A program made the translations under genes and the position numbers. Below the pieces are notes generated by a model. That model had not been told where the DNA came from, ran no database searches, and was given only the letters and a program-made list of their open reading frames with translations. Shown here one piece after another: positions 42,595 through 51,414 of a stretch of DNA of 64,000 nt. Location: assembly GCA_025463985.1 (NCBI GenBank), contig JAODBM010000128.1, forward strand, positions 1 through 64,000. The letters are read 5' to 3'. Each line of letters starts with the position of its first letter. The stretch's first letter is position 1. This DNA comes from Acidimicrobiales bacterium. Lineage in GTDB: Bacteria > Actinomycetota > Acidimicrobiia > Acidimicrobiales > Iamiaceae.

Positions 42595-42999
42595 ATGAGC
42601 CCGGCGCGGGCGAGCGTGCGACGACACGCGCGGATCGCCTGCTCACCTGATGACCTCTGGGCGCTCATCGGTGACCCGGCGCGGATCCAGGAGTGGTGGC
42701 CGGGCATCGTGGCCTCGACCGTCGACGGCACCTCGCGGGTGATCACCACCGGTGCCGGCATCCCGATCCCCGAAGAGATCCTCACCAACGACCCGCTGCA
42801 GCGCCGCTTCCAGTACCGCATCACGGGCCCGATGGTGCGCGAGCACCTGTCGACCATCGACGTGCTCGACCTCGGCGACGGCACGAGCCTGGTCGTCTAC
42901 AGCGCCGACGCCGACCCGTCCACCATGGCCCTGGTCATCGCCGGGGCCGCGGGCAACGCGCTCGAGCACCTCCGCACGATGATGGAAGGACCGCACTGA
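42595..42999 (+). CDS. SRPBCC (START/Bet v 1-like) small-molecule-binding protein
   Basis: This 134-residue protein follows the polyketide-cyclase/SRPBCC pattern: an N-terminal strand, the helix DDLWALIGDPARIQEWWPGI (about 19-38), several strands, and a long C-terminal helix ending in NALEHLRTMMEG. These proteins bind hydrophobic ligands or act as cyclases or lyases. Its stop shares one base with the sulfatase start (TGATG), so it may hold or process the sulfatase substrate or product. No catalytic residues can be assigned. Confidence 0.75.
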   Translation: MSPARASVRRHARIACSPDDLWALIGDPARIQEWWPGIVASTVDGTSRVITTGAGIPIPEEILTNDPLQRRFQYRITGPMVREHLSTIDVLDLGDGTSLVVYSADADPSTMALVIAGAAGNALEHLRTMMEGPH

Positions 43000-44531
43000 T
43001 GGGCCGCAAGATCCTCCTCGTCACGACCGACCAGCAGCGCTACGACACGCTCGGCTGCAACGGCGGCACCCTCGCCCGCACGCCGGTCGTCGACGCGCTG
43101 GCGGCCGCGGGCATCCGCTACGAGCGGGCCGTGCCGCAGTCGGTGGTCTGCATGCCGTCGCGAGCCACGATCCTGACCGGACAGCACCCGACGACCCACG
43201 GCGTGTGGATGAACGGCGTGCCGCTGCCGGTCGACGCCCCCTCGGTCGCGGGGCAGCTGCACGACGCCGGCTACCGCACCGCGCTCATCGGCAAGGCCCA
43301 CTTCGAGCCGTACTTCGATCCGTTCATGCGCTTCGCCGAGAACGCCCTCGCGGCCACGGGCACCACGCCGCCGAACGGCACGCACCGCGGGTTCGAGCAC
43401 CTGGAGTTCGCGACCCACGGCGCCATGGGTCTCCTCCACTACGCCCGCTGGCTCCGCACCGAGCACCCCGAGGCGGTCGGCATGTTCTACGCGACGGTCG
43501 ACGCCGACCTGCAGGTGAACGCGGCCGGCGGCGGCGACACGGGCGCGGCGCAGGTCAAGGTCAACCCGGTGCCCCGCGACTGGTACCACACGGACTGGGT
43601 GGCCGACCGCACGATCGCGTGGCTCGACTCCGTCGCCGCCGACGACGACTGGTTCTGCTGGATGAGCTTTCCCGACCCGCACCATCCATGGGATCCACCG
43701 GAGTCGGAGATGGGCCGCGTGGACTGGCACGACGTGCCGCTGCCCGCGGGATACCCCGAGTCGGCCGCCGAGCGAGAGGCGATCCTCGACCGCAAGCCGC
43801 GCCACTGGCGGCTCTGGTACGACGGCACGCTCGTCTCCAACTACGAGGCACCCGCGGCGTGGGTGCCGGCCACGATGACCGCCGATCAGGTGCGCGAGGT
43901 CAACGCCCGCAACGCCGTGGAGTGCGAGCTCATCGACGAGGCGCTCGGCCGCGTCCTGGCGGCCATCGCGGCGCGGGGGTGGGACGACGACCTCGACGTC
44001 GTGTTCACGACCGACCACGGCGAGCTGCAGGGCGACTTCGGGCTCATGTTCAAGGGGCCGTACCACGTCGACGGGCTGATGCGGCTGCCGCTGATCTGGC
44101 GCCCCGCGCCCCGCGTCGGTGCCACGCCGTCGGTGGTCACGACCCCCGTCGGCCTCGTGGACCTCGCGCCCACGTTCTGCGCGATCGCCGGCATCGCGGC
44201 CGGCGATTGGATGCAGGGCCAAGAGCTGCCCGTCGACGATGTCGGCGGGCCCGAGCGGGTGCTCACCGAGTGGGACAGCGAGCTGTTCGGCGTCGCCGTG
44301 CACCTGCGCACGATCACGCGAGACGGCTGGGTGTGCACCGCCTACCGGCCCGGCACCGTCCACGACGGGACCGAGGGCGAGCTGTACGACCTGGCCGGCG
44401 ACCCGTTGCAACGGGAGAACCGCTGGGACGATCCGGCGCAGCGGTCACGGCGTGACGACCTGCTCAGCGACCTCTGGGACAGCCAGCCGCCCGTCCACGA
44501 GCCGAAGCTCGAGCTCCAGGCGCCCGTGTGA
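42999..44531 (+). CDS. Type I sulfatase (arylsulfatase family)
   Basis: The protein has 510 residues from ATG 42999. The sulfatase signature VVCMPSRATILTG (Cys 51) contains the C-x-P-S-R motif that a formylglycine-generating enzyme converts to formylglycine; no such enzyme gene is in this window. Further alkaline-phosphatase-fold residues are the Asp in LLVTTDQQRYD (about 11) and TTDHGE (about 330). No signal peptide is visible, so it appears cytosolic, as do choline-sulfatase-like enzymes. It lies between an SRPBCC gene and a beta-propeller gene, overlapping both. The substrate is an unknown sulfate ester or phosphonate. Confidence 0.88.
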   Translation: MGRKILLVTTDQQRYDTLGCNGGTLARTPVVDALAAAGIRYERAVPQSVVCMPSRATILTGQHPTTHGVWMNGVPLPVDAPSVAGQLHDAGYRTALIGKAHFEPYFDPFMRFAENALAATGTTPPNGTHRGFEHLEFATHGAMGLLHYARWLRTEHPEAVGMFYATVDADLQVNAAGGGDTGAAQVKVNPVPRDWYHTDWVADRTIAWLDSVAADDDWFCWMSFPDPHHPWDPPESEMGRVDWHDVPLPAGYPESAAEREAILDRKPRHWRLWYDGTLVSNYEAPAAWVPATMTADQVREVNARNAVECELIDEALGRVLAAIAARGWDDDLDVVFTTDHGELQGDFGLMFKGPYHVDGLMRLPLIWRPAPRVGATPSVVTTPVGLVDLAPTFCAIAGIAAGDWMQGQELPVDDVGGPERVLTEWDSELFGVAVHLRTITRDGWVCTAYRPGTVHDGTEGELYDLAGDPLQRENRWDDPAQRSRRDDLLSDLWDSQPPVHEPKLELQAPV

Positions 44532-45769
44532 GCGGGCGGTCGCCATGGCCGGCCGAGGACGGCGGGCCCCGGCGCACCCAGACGGTCGACGGCGGGCTCG
44601 GGGTCGTGGCCGGCGAGCGGCTGGCGATCACGTCGCGCGTGGCTCCGGCCGTGACGATGGTGGTGGGGTCGGCGGCCGGCGACCTGTTCCTGCTGCGCCA
44701 CACCGCGGGCGACGACGCCGTGTCGTTCGTCGAGCGCATCGACCCGTCCAGCCTCGAGCCCGAGGCGCGATCGCCCGACCTGCCCGGGGGACCCACCTGG
44801 CCCGGCGGCATCGGCGTGCACGAGAACGGGTCCGTCTACGTCGTGTTCGGCCGCCACGCCCACCGGCTCGACCGTGACCTGCAGGTCGTCGCGTCCCGGT
44901 CGCTGCCCCGCAACCGGCCCTACAACAGCTTCGTGACGCTCCCGGACGGCCACCTGGTCACCAAGGACTTCGGCGGCTCGCGGCCCGGCCATCCCGTCGC
45001 CGCGTCGGAGCGGGAGCCCTGCGAGCTGGTCGTGCTCGAGCCCGAGCGCCTCGAGATCGTGGACCGGCTCGTGCTGCCGGAACCGTCGATCGCGCGGCTC
45101 TCCGCGGATGGCGACGACGTCTACGTGGTGGGCGACACCAGCCTGCTGCGCGTCCGCTGGACCGGCTCGGCGCTCGACCTCGACGAGTCCTTCTCGACCC
45201 GCTACCGCACGATGGACGGCCAGACGTTCGGGTGGGACTGCGTCATCGCCGCCGGCTCGGCCTGGTTCCTCGACGACGGTGACGGCAGCGAGCACTACTC
45301 GGGCACGCTGCGCGGCCACGGCCTCTCCACCGCGCCGCTGCACCTCGTGCGCGTCGACCTGGCCCGCGCCGAGCTGACCACGGTCGAGATCTGCGGGCGG
45401 CCCGGTGGGCTCGTGGCCAACCCACCCGTGGTGGACGAGGCCCGCGGGATCGTCGTCGGCTACGACAGCGGCAACGGCGTGCTCGCTGCCTTCGACGTGC
45501 ACACGCTCGCGCCGGTCTGGACCCGCGACCAGGATCACGCCAGCCACCTGCTGCTCTACGCGGCCACTGGCGAGCTCGTGACCGGCGACCACGCCGACGT
45601 GGTCGTGCTCGACATCGCCACCGGCCGGGAGCTGGCCCGAGCCGACACCGGCTCCGACATGCAGTCCGTGCTGTTCCCGACCCCCGGCTCGGCACGCGAC
45701 TTCTACGTCTGCTCCTTCCTCGCCGTGACCCGCGTGGAGGTGGTCGCGGCGGGAGCGACGTCGACCTAG
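44528..45769 (+). CDS. Predicted beta-propeller protein of unknown function
   Basis: The gene encodes 413 residues from GTG 44528, overlapping the sulfatase stop. The sequence is a succession of four-stranded blades with repeating patterns such as NGSVYVVF, LPDGHLVTKDFGG, DGDDVYVVGD and ATGELVTGD, typical of PQQ-like or SGL-like six- to seven-bladed propellers. No signal peptide is seen, so it is probably cytosolic. No metal or active-site residues can be named. It is co-translated with the sulfatase and may be a lactonase-like enzyme or a binding partner. Confidence 0.65.
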   Translation: MSGRSPWPAEDGGPRRTQTVDGGLGVVAGERLAITSRVAPAVTMVVGSAAGDLFLLRHTAGDDAVSFVERIDPSSLEPEARSPDLPGGPTWPGGIGVHENGSVYVVFGRHAHRLDRDLQVVASRSLPRNRPYNSFVTLPDGHLVTKDFGGSRPGHPVAASEREPCELVVLEPERLEIVDRLVLPEPSIARLSADGDDVYVVGDTSLLRVRWTGSALDLDESFSTRYRTMDGQTFGWDCVIAAGSAWFLDDGDGSEHYSGTLRGHGLSTAPLHLVRVDLARAELTTVEICGRPGGLVANPPVVDEARGIVVGYDSGNGVLAAFDVHTLAPVWTRDQDHASHLLLYAATGELVTGDHADVVVLDIATGRELARADTGSDMQSVLFPTPGSARDFYVCSFLAVTRVEVVAAGATST

Positions 45770-45839
45770 GGGCCGCCACGCGGCACGATCCGAACCTCGT
45801 CGTTGCGCCTACGCTGCCGCCGACGAGGGAGGGTGCAAG

Positions 45840-46499
45840 TTGACGACAGACACGTCTCCGACGGCCTCACCGCCGGTGCGGATGGTGACGGTGTCCGCGA
45901 CCTATGGCGCCGGCGGATCCATCGTTGCGCCGCGGTTGGCCGAGCGGCTCGGGCTGCCGTTCGCCGACCGCCTGATCCCGGCCCGCGGGAGCACGGACCT
46001 GCCTTCGGCGGAGGAGAGCCTCACCGACGAGGAGCGAAACCAGGTCCGCGGCCGGCGACTGTTGGACCGCTTGGTGATGCTCGCCCCGAGCATGAACCTG
46101 CCCACGCCCGATGCGGCGGACCTGCGAGACCAGCTCCGTGATCGGGTCGCGGCCAGCCTGCGCGACCTGGTCGATCAGGGCGGTGCCGTGCTCCTCGGGC
46201 GTGCCGGAGCGGTCGTGCTCGCCGATCGGCCGGGCGCGTTCCACGCGCGTCTGGACGGCCCCGAAGCGCGCCGCATCGAGCGCGCCAGCAGGACCGAGTT
46301 GATCGATGTGGCCACGGCCCGGGACCGGTTGCGGGAGACCGATGCCGCCCGATCGCGCTACGTCCAACGGTTGTATGGTCGCGATCCGGCCGATGCGACG
46401 CTGTATCACGTCGTGCTCGACCCGACGGTCCTGCCGGTCGACGACCTCGTGGAGATCCTGGCGATCGCGGCCGAGGCGTTCTGGCGGCAGACGTCATGA
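45840..46499 (+). CDS. Cytidylate-kinase-like P-loop protein
   Basis: The protein has 219 residues. The start is TTG 45840, supported by GGGAGG seven bases upstream. The P-loop segment VSATYGAGGSIVAPRLAERLGLPFADR (about 18-44) is characteristic of the cytidylate kinase-like family 2, which differs from true Cmk; the C-terminal half has TARDRLRETDAARSRYVQRLYG, a lid-type Arg-rich helix. The nucleotide or small-molecule substrate is unknown. It overlaps the DHA2 exporter by four bases (ATGA), so the two proteins probably work together. Confidence 0.75.
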   Translation: MTTDTSPTASPPVRMVTVSATYGAGGSIVAPRLAERLGLPFADRLIPARGSTDLPSAEESLTDEERNQVRGRRLLDRLVMLAPSMNLPTPDAADLRDQLRDRVAASLRDLVDQGGAVLLGRAGAVVLADRPGAFHARLDGPEARRIERASRTELIDVATARDRLRETDAARSRYVQRLYGRDPADATLYHVVLDPTVLPVDDLVEILAIAAEAFWRQTS

Positions 46500-48064
46500 C
46501 GGCCCCGACGGAAGGTGCCGCGTACGACCGTCGTTGGTGGACCTTGGCGGTGCTGTGCATCTCGCTGATGGTGATCAGCGTCGACAACACGATCCTCAAC
46601 GTCGCGCTCCCGTCGATCGTGAGCGACCTGCACGCCCAGGGCTCGCAGCTGCAGTGGATCATCGACGCCTACACGATCGTCTTCGCCGGCTTGCTGCTCA
46701 CCGCGGGATCGCTCGGCGACCGGCTCGGGCGCAAGGGTGCGCTCACGGCCGGCCTCGCCCTCTTTGCCGTGTGCTCGGCGATCGCGTCACGGGCGACGTC
46801 GCCGAACATGCTCATCGCCTCACGGGGCTTGATGGGCATCGGCGGCGCGTTCATCTTCCCGACCACGCTGTCGATCCTCACCAACACCTTCGTGGGTCGC
46901 GAGCGGGCGCGGGCGATCGGCATATGGGCCGGCGTGTCGGGCCTGGGCATCGTGGTCGGGCCGCTCGGCGGCGGCTTGTTGCTGGAGCACTTCTCGTGGG
47001 GATCGGTGTTCCTCGTGAACGTCCCGATCTGCATCACCGCGGCCGTGCTCGGGCTCATCTTCGTGCCGAAGTCGCGCGACCCCGGCGAGGGCCGGCTCGA
47101 TCCCGTGGGCGCCGCACTGTCGATCGTGGCGCTCAGCGGCTTGCTCTACGGCATCATCCAAGGCCCCGATGCGGGCTGGAGCTCGCCCGCCGTGCTCGGC
47201 GCCCTCGGCGGTGGCGCAGCCGTCCTCGCGCTGTTCTTGTACTGGGAGACGCACACGGCATATCCGATGCTCGACGTGCGCTTCTTTCGCAATGCGCGGT
47301 TCTCCGCGGCGTCGGCGACGATCACGCTCACCTACTTCGCGCTGTTCGGCTCGACGTTCCTCCTGACGCAGTACTTCCAGTTCGTGCTTGGCTATTCGCC
47401 GCTGAAGGCCGGGCTCATGACGGCGCCGGTGGCGATCGGCATCATGGTCGGCGCCCCCCAAGCGCCCAAGCTGGTCGAGCGCTTCGACACCAAGCGCGTC
47501 GTCGTCGGCGGGCTGCTCCTGGTCGCCGTGGCCCTGTCGATGTACGCGTCCGACACGATCATGTCGTCGGTCGTCCTCGGCGGCCTCGTGCGCGTGCTGT
47601 TCGGTCTCGGCATGGGGTTCACCTCCGCGCCGGCGACCGAGTCGATCATGGGCTCGCTGCCGCCGGGCAAGGCCGGCGTCGGCTCGGCGGTCAACGACAC
47701 CACCCGCCAGACCGGCGGGGCGCTCGGCGTGGCTGTGATCGGCAGCATCTTCGCCCTCCGCTACCACGCTGCGGTCACCAACATCGCCGGCGTGCCCGCC
47801 TCGGTGCAGGCACAGGTGCGCGACTCGATCGGCAAAGCGCTCGTCGCCGCCCAGCGGCTCCCCGCGCAGCAGCAGCGGCTCGTCCAGGGGGTCGCTGACA
47901 ACGCCTACGTCAACAGCATGCGCCTGGCCTTCGCCGTGGCCACCGGCGTGATCCTCGTCGCCGCGTTCGTGTCGTGGCGCTGGCTTCCCGCCCGAGCCCC
48001 CGCGGACCCGGTCAACGTCGACGAAGCCGAGCTCGCCGAGGCCACCGAGGGTGCGCACCCCTGA
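46496..48064 (+). CDS. DHA2-family (14-helix) MFS exporter
   Basis: The 522-residue protein starts at ATG 46496 inside the stop of the kinase-like gene. Motif C-like and DHA2 signatures are clear: ISVDNTILNVALPSI in helix 1, LTAGSLGDRLGRKGAL (motif A), GRERARAIGIWAGVSGLGIVVGPLGGG (motif C). About 14 hydrophobic segments fit a proton-driven drug or metabolite exporter in the cytoplasmic membrane. A periplasmic-side helical insert (about 440-475) precedes the last helix. It may export a compound modified by the co-translated kinase-like protein. Confidence 0.9.
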   Translation: MTAPTEGAAYDRRWWTLAVLCISLMVISVDNTILNVALPSIVSDLHAQGSQLQWIIDAYTIVFAGLLLTAGSLGDRLGRKGALTAGLALFAVCSAIASRATSPNMLIASRGLMGIGGAFIFPTTLSILTNTFVGRERARAIGIWAGVSGLGIVVGPLGGGLLLEHFSWGSVFLVNVPICITAAVLGLIFVPKSRDPGEGRLDPVGAALSIVALSGLLYGIIQGPDAGWSSPAVLGALGGGAAVLALFLYWETHTAYPMLDVRFFRNARFSAASATITLTYFALFGSTFLLTQYFQFVLGYSPLKAGLMTAPVAIGIMVGAPQAPKLVERFDTKRVVVGGLLLVAVALSMYASDTIMSSVVLGGLVRVLFGLGMGFTSAPATESIMGSLPPGKAGVGSAVNDTTRQTGGALGVAVIGSIFALRYHAAVTNIAGVPASVQAQVRDSIGKALVAAQRLPAQQQRLVQGVADNAYVNSMRLAFAVATGVILVAAFVSWRWLPARAPADPVNVDEAELAEATEGAHP

Positions 48065-48118
48065 GGCGGGCCGGACGGGAGGTCTCGCAGCGCCCGCCCG
48101 GATCGGTTGCAAGAGTCG

Positions 48119-48124
48119 TATCAT
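48119..48124 (+). promoter_or_regulatory. -10 element placed for a leaderless phaC transcript
   Basis: TATCAT ends seven bases before the ATG at 48131, so transcription would start at or next to the start codon. No ribosome binding site is present. Leaderless mRNAs are common in actinomycetes. Confidence 0.35.
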
Positions 48125-48130
48125 TTAGCG

Positions 48131-49804
48131 ATGGGCGAAGCAACGGGCGAAGATGCAGGTGTCACCGGGGTCATACGAGGGGCGAATCCGTTCGTCGGGC
48201 TGACGCGGCGGCAGACGATGGCGGCCGCGGGTCGTTGGGCGACGCATCTGGCGCGTCGGCCGACGCTGCTGGCGTCGTCGGTGGCGGGCTTCGCTGCGGA
48301 GGAGCTGCGGATCGCGGCGGGCCGGTCGTCGCTGCATCCCGACCCGCGTGACCGCCGGTTCGTCGATCCGGCGTGGCAGGGGCCGGTGTGGCGCCGCGTC
48401 GCCCAGACCTACCTGGCCGGCCGCGACGCGATCTTGGGCTCGGTCGACGAGCTCGACCTGGACGACAAGAGCGCGGATCGCGCGCGGTTCGCGTTGATGC
48501 AGATCACCGAGATGGCGGCGCCGACCAACGTGCTGGCCGGCAACCCCGCGGCGCTCAAGCGGGCGGCCGAGACACGTGGGCGTTCGCTCGCGCGCGGCGC
48601 CCGCCATCTGGCGCACGACGTCCGCCGCAACGGGGGCATGCCGAGCCAGGTCGACACCCGGCCGTTCACCGTCGGCGAGAACGTCGCCGTCGCCCCGGGC
48701 GCGGTCGTGCATCGCACCGAGCTGTTCGAGCTGATCCAGTACCAGCCGACGACCGCGCAGGTGCACGAGCGCCCGGTCCTGATCGTCCCGCCGCAGGTGA
48801 ATCGCTTCTACTTCATCGATCTCGCCCCGAAGCGAAGCTTCGTCGAGTACGTGGTCTCCCGTGGCGTCCAGACGTTCCTGATCTCGTGGCGCAACCCCAA
48901 GCCGGTCAATCGCGAATGGTCGCTCGACACCTACGCGGCCGCCATCGTCGAGGCCCTGGAGGTGGTGGCCGACATCAGCGGCTCACCCGACTGCAACGCC
49001 ATCGGCTTCTGCGCCGGTGGCATCACGCTGTCCGCGGTCATGGCTCACCTCGAAGCGACGGATCAGCGCCTCGTCGAGTCGCTGTCGTTAGCGGTCACTA
49101 CGATCGACACGGCGGCAAAGAGCACGATGAACGCGTTCGCGAGCGAGCGCAGCGTGGCGGCCGCGATCCGCAAATCGCGCCGCAAGGGGATGCTCGAGGG
49201 CTCCGAGCTGGCAAAGGTGTTCGCCTGGGTGCGACCCAACGACCTCGTGTGGAACTACGTGGTCTCGAACTACCTGATGGGCGAGAACCCGCCGGCGTTC
49301 GACATCCTGGCGTGGAACGCCGACGTGACGAACCTGCCGGCGGCGCTGCACGCAGAGTTCGTGCAGCTCTTCACGGACAACCTGCTGCTGCAGCCCGGCG
49401 GCATCACGACGCTCGGCACCCCGGTCGACCTCGGCACGATCACCACCGACGTGTACATGGTGGCCGCCATCAACGACCACCTGGTGCCGTGGCAGGCGGT
49501 CTATGAGGGCACGCAGGCGTTCGGCGGCGACGTGCGGTTCGTGCTGTCGAACAGCGGCCACATCGCGGCGCTCATCAACCCGCCCGACAACCCCAAGGCG
49601 AGCTACCTGGTGGGTGACGATCAGCCGTCCGACCCCGCGCTCTGGTTGAAGGAGGCCGAGCGCACGGCCGGCAGCTGGTGGACCGACTGGACCGAGTGGG
49701 TGCTTCCCCGCTCCGGTGGACGACGCCCGAAGCCTCGCAAGCTCGGGAACCGCAACCACCCGATCATCGAACCGGCCCCCGGCCGCTACGTCCTCGAGCG
49801 TTGA
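48131..49804 (+). CDS. phaC: Polyhydroxyalkanoate synthase
   Basis: The gene encodes 557 residues from ATG 48131. It polymerises (R)-3-hydroxyacyl-CoA into storage polyester. The lipase-like box is GFCAGG with the nucleophilic Cys at about 293; the catalytic Asp is in AINDHLVPW (about 448) and the His in NSGHIAAL (about 476). The class I/II features SWRNPKPVNREWSLDTY and VPPQVNRFYFIDLAPKRS are present. The length is close to class I synthases (about 560-600). It heads an operon with an acyl-CoA ligase and a PHA-depolymerase-like hydrolase. No phasin or PhaB is nearby. Confidence 0.92.
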   Translation: MGEATGEDAGVTGVIRGANPFVGLTRRQTMAAAGRWATHLARRPTLLASSVAGFAAEELRIAAGRSSLHPDPRDRRFVDPAWQGPVWRRVAQTYLAGRDAILGSVDELDLDDKSADRARFALMQITEMAAPTNVLAGNPAALKRAAETRGRSLARGARHLAHDVRRNGGMPSQVDTRPFTVGENVAVAPGAVVHRTELFELIQYQPTTAQVHERPVLIVPPQVNRFYFIDLAPKRSFVEYVVSRGVQTFLISWRNPKPVNREWSLDTYAAAIVEALEVVADISGSPDCNAIGFCAGGITLSAVMAHLEATDQRLVESLSLAVTTIDTAAKSTMNAFASERSVAAAIRKSRRKGMLEGSELAKVFAWVRPNDLVWNYVVSNYLMGENPPAFDILAWNADVTNLPAALHAEFVQLFTDNLLLQPGGITTLGTPVDLGTITTDVYMVAAINDHLVPWQAVYEGTQAFGGDVRFVLSNSGHIAALINPPDNPKASYLVGDDQPSDPALWLKEAERTAGSWWTDWTEWVLPRSGGRRPKPRKLGNRNHPIIEPAPGRYVLER

Positions 49805-49818
49805 GGCCGAACGCCCCG

Positions 49819-51414
49819 ATGATGGACTTCGACTTGAACGCGTGGTCGCTGTTCGGCCACGCCGAGGTCCACCACGGCAACGTCGAGATCGTCAGCCGGC
49901 TCGTGTCGGGCGACGTCCACCGCTACAGCTACCGCGAGATGAGCCGACGCTCCCAGCAGCTGATGCACGCGCTCGACGCCCTGGGCGTGGCCCGCGGCGC
50001 GCGGGTCGCGACCCTTGCATGGAACGGCTATCGGCACCTCGAGGCGTACTTCGCCGTGCCGTGCACGCAGCGGGTCCTGCACACGCTCAACGCCCGTCTC
50101 TCCGAGGACGAGCTCGCGTACATCATCGGTCACGCCGAGGACGAGGTCGTGCTCGTCGATGCCGATCTGCTGCCGGTGTTCGAGGCCATCGCCGATCGGG
50201 TGCCGACGGTCGGGCACGTGGTGGTCATGGCCGATCGTGTGCCGGTCACGTCGCTCCCGAACGTGATCGCCTACGAGGAGCTCATCGCCGGTCGGAGCGA
50301 GGAGTATCCGCGAAGCGACATCCCCGAGAGCACTCCTTTCGGGCTCTGCTACACGTCGGGCACGACCGGTCAGCCCAAGGGCGTCATGTACACCCATCGC
50401 TCGACCTTCTTGCACAGCCTTGCGGTCACGTCGGCGGCGGCGATGGCCATCGGTCCGGGTGACTGCGTGCTGGCCCAGGTGCCGATGTTCCACGCCAATG
50501 CCTGGGGGATGCCGTTCGCCGCGACGTCGGTCGGCGCCAAGCAGGTGTTCGCCGCCGGGCCGTTGGACCCGGCCGGCTTCGTCGATCTGCTCGTGGACGA
50601 ACAGGTGACCATCGCCGGTGGCGTGCCCACGGTGTGGCTGGCCGTCGCCGACGAGCTCGCGAGCCGCGACGTCGCCCTGCGCGATCTGCGCCACATCGTG
50701 TGCGGCGGCAGCCAGCCGCCGCGTTCGCTCATCGAGCGCTACCGCGACGAGTTCGGAGTGCCCATCATCCAGGCCTGGGGCATGACCGAGACGTCCCCGC
50801 TCGCGTCGATGGCGTGGCCACAGCACCGCATGCGGACGTGGGACGACGACGCGATCACCGACGCGGCGCGCTCGCAGGCCGGGGTGCCATTGCCGGGTCT
50901 CGACGTGAGCATCCGCGACGAGATGGGTGCCGAGGTCGCGTTCGACGGCGCAACCATGGGGGCGCTCCACGTGCGTGGCCCATGGGTGCTCGACGGGTAC
51001 TACCGCCAGGACCATGACGCGCTGACGTCCGACGGTTGGTTCCCGACCGGCGACGTCGCCGTCGGGTCGCCCGAGGGCTACTTCGTGATCGCCGACCGCA
51101 CGAAGGACCTCATCAAGTCCGGCGGCGAATGGATCTCGTCGGTCGACATGGAGGCTGCCATCATGGCGATGCCCACCGTGGCCGAGGCCGCGGTGATCGC
51201 CATACCCGACCCAAAGTGGCAGGAGCGTCCACTGGCATACATCGTCGTCCAACGCGGGGCCACGGTCACACTCGATGCGGTGCGCACCCACCTCGCCGAC
51301 TCCGGGTTCGCCCGCTGGCAGCTGCCCGACCGGATCGAGATCATCGACGCCGTGCCCAAGACCGGCGTCGGCAAGTTCGACAAGAAGGTCCTCCGCGCCC
51401 GACACGCTCGATGA
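49819..51414 (+). CDS. AMP-forming long/medium-chain fatty-acid-CoA ligase
   Basis: The protein has 531 residues; the start is one of two adjacent ATGs (49819/49822). ANL-superfamily motifs are in order: YTSGTTGQPKGVMYTH (about 178-193), MTETSPL (about 321), the TGD hinge region in GWFPTGDVAV and the C-terminal Lys region PKTGVGKFDKK (about 515). It resembles AlkK/FadD-type ligases. It would activate free fatty acids or PHA breakdown products to acyl-CoA. It lies 14 bases after phaC and overlaps the hydrolase gene by four bases, which supports a PHA storage/reuse operon. Confidence 0.9.
   Translation: MMDFDLNAWSLFGHAEVHHGNVEIVSRLVSGDVHRYSYREMSRRSQQLMHALDALGVARGARVATLAWNGYRHLEAYFAVPCTQRVLHTLNARLSEDELAYIIGHAEDEVVLVDADLLPVFEAIADRVPTVGHVVVMADRVPVTSLPNVIAYEELIAGRSEEYPRSDIPESTPFGLCYTSGTTGQPKGVMYTHRSTFLHSLAVTSAAAMAIGPGDCVLAQVPMFHANAWGMPFAATSVGAKQVFAAGPLDPAGFVDLLVDEQVTIAGGVPTVWLAVADELASRDVALRDLRHIVCGGSQPPRSLIERYRDEFGVPIIQAWGMTETSPLASMAWPQHRMRTWDDDAITDAARSQAGVPLPGLDVSIRDEMGAEVAFDGATMGALHVRGPWVLDGYYRQDHDALTSDGWFPTGDVAVGSPEGYFVIADRTKDLIKSGGEWISSVDMEAAIMAMPTVAEAAVIAIPDPKWQERPLAYIVVQRGATVTLDAVRTHLADSGFARWQLPDRIEIIDAVPKTGVGKFDKKVLRARHAR

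Noticed and set aside
48065-48098. GGCGGGC / GCCCGCC repeat after the DHA2 exporter as terminator
   Set aside because: The stem is seven bases with a 20-base loop and no supporting T-run; in such GC-rich DNA this is expected by chance.
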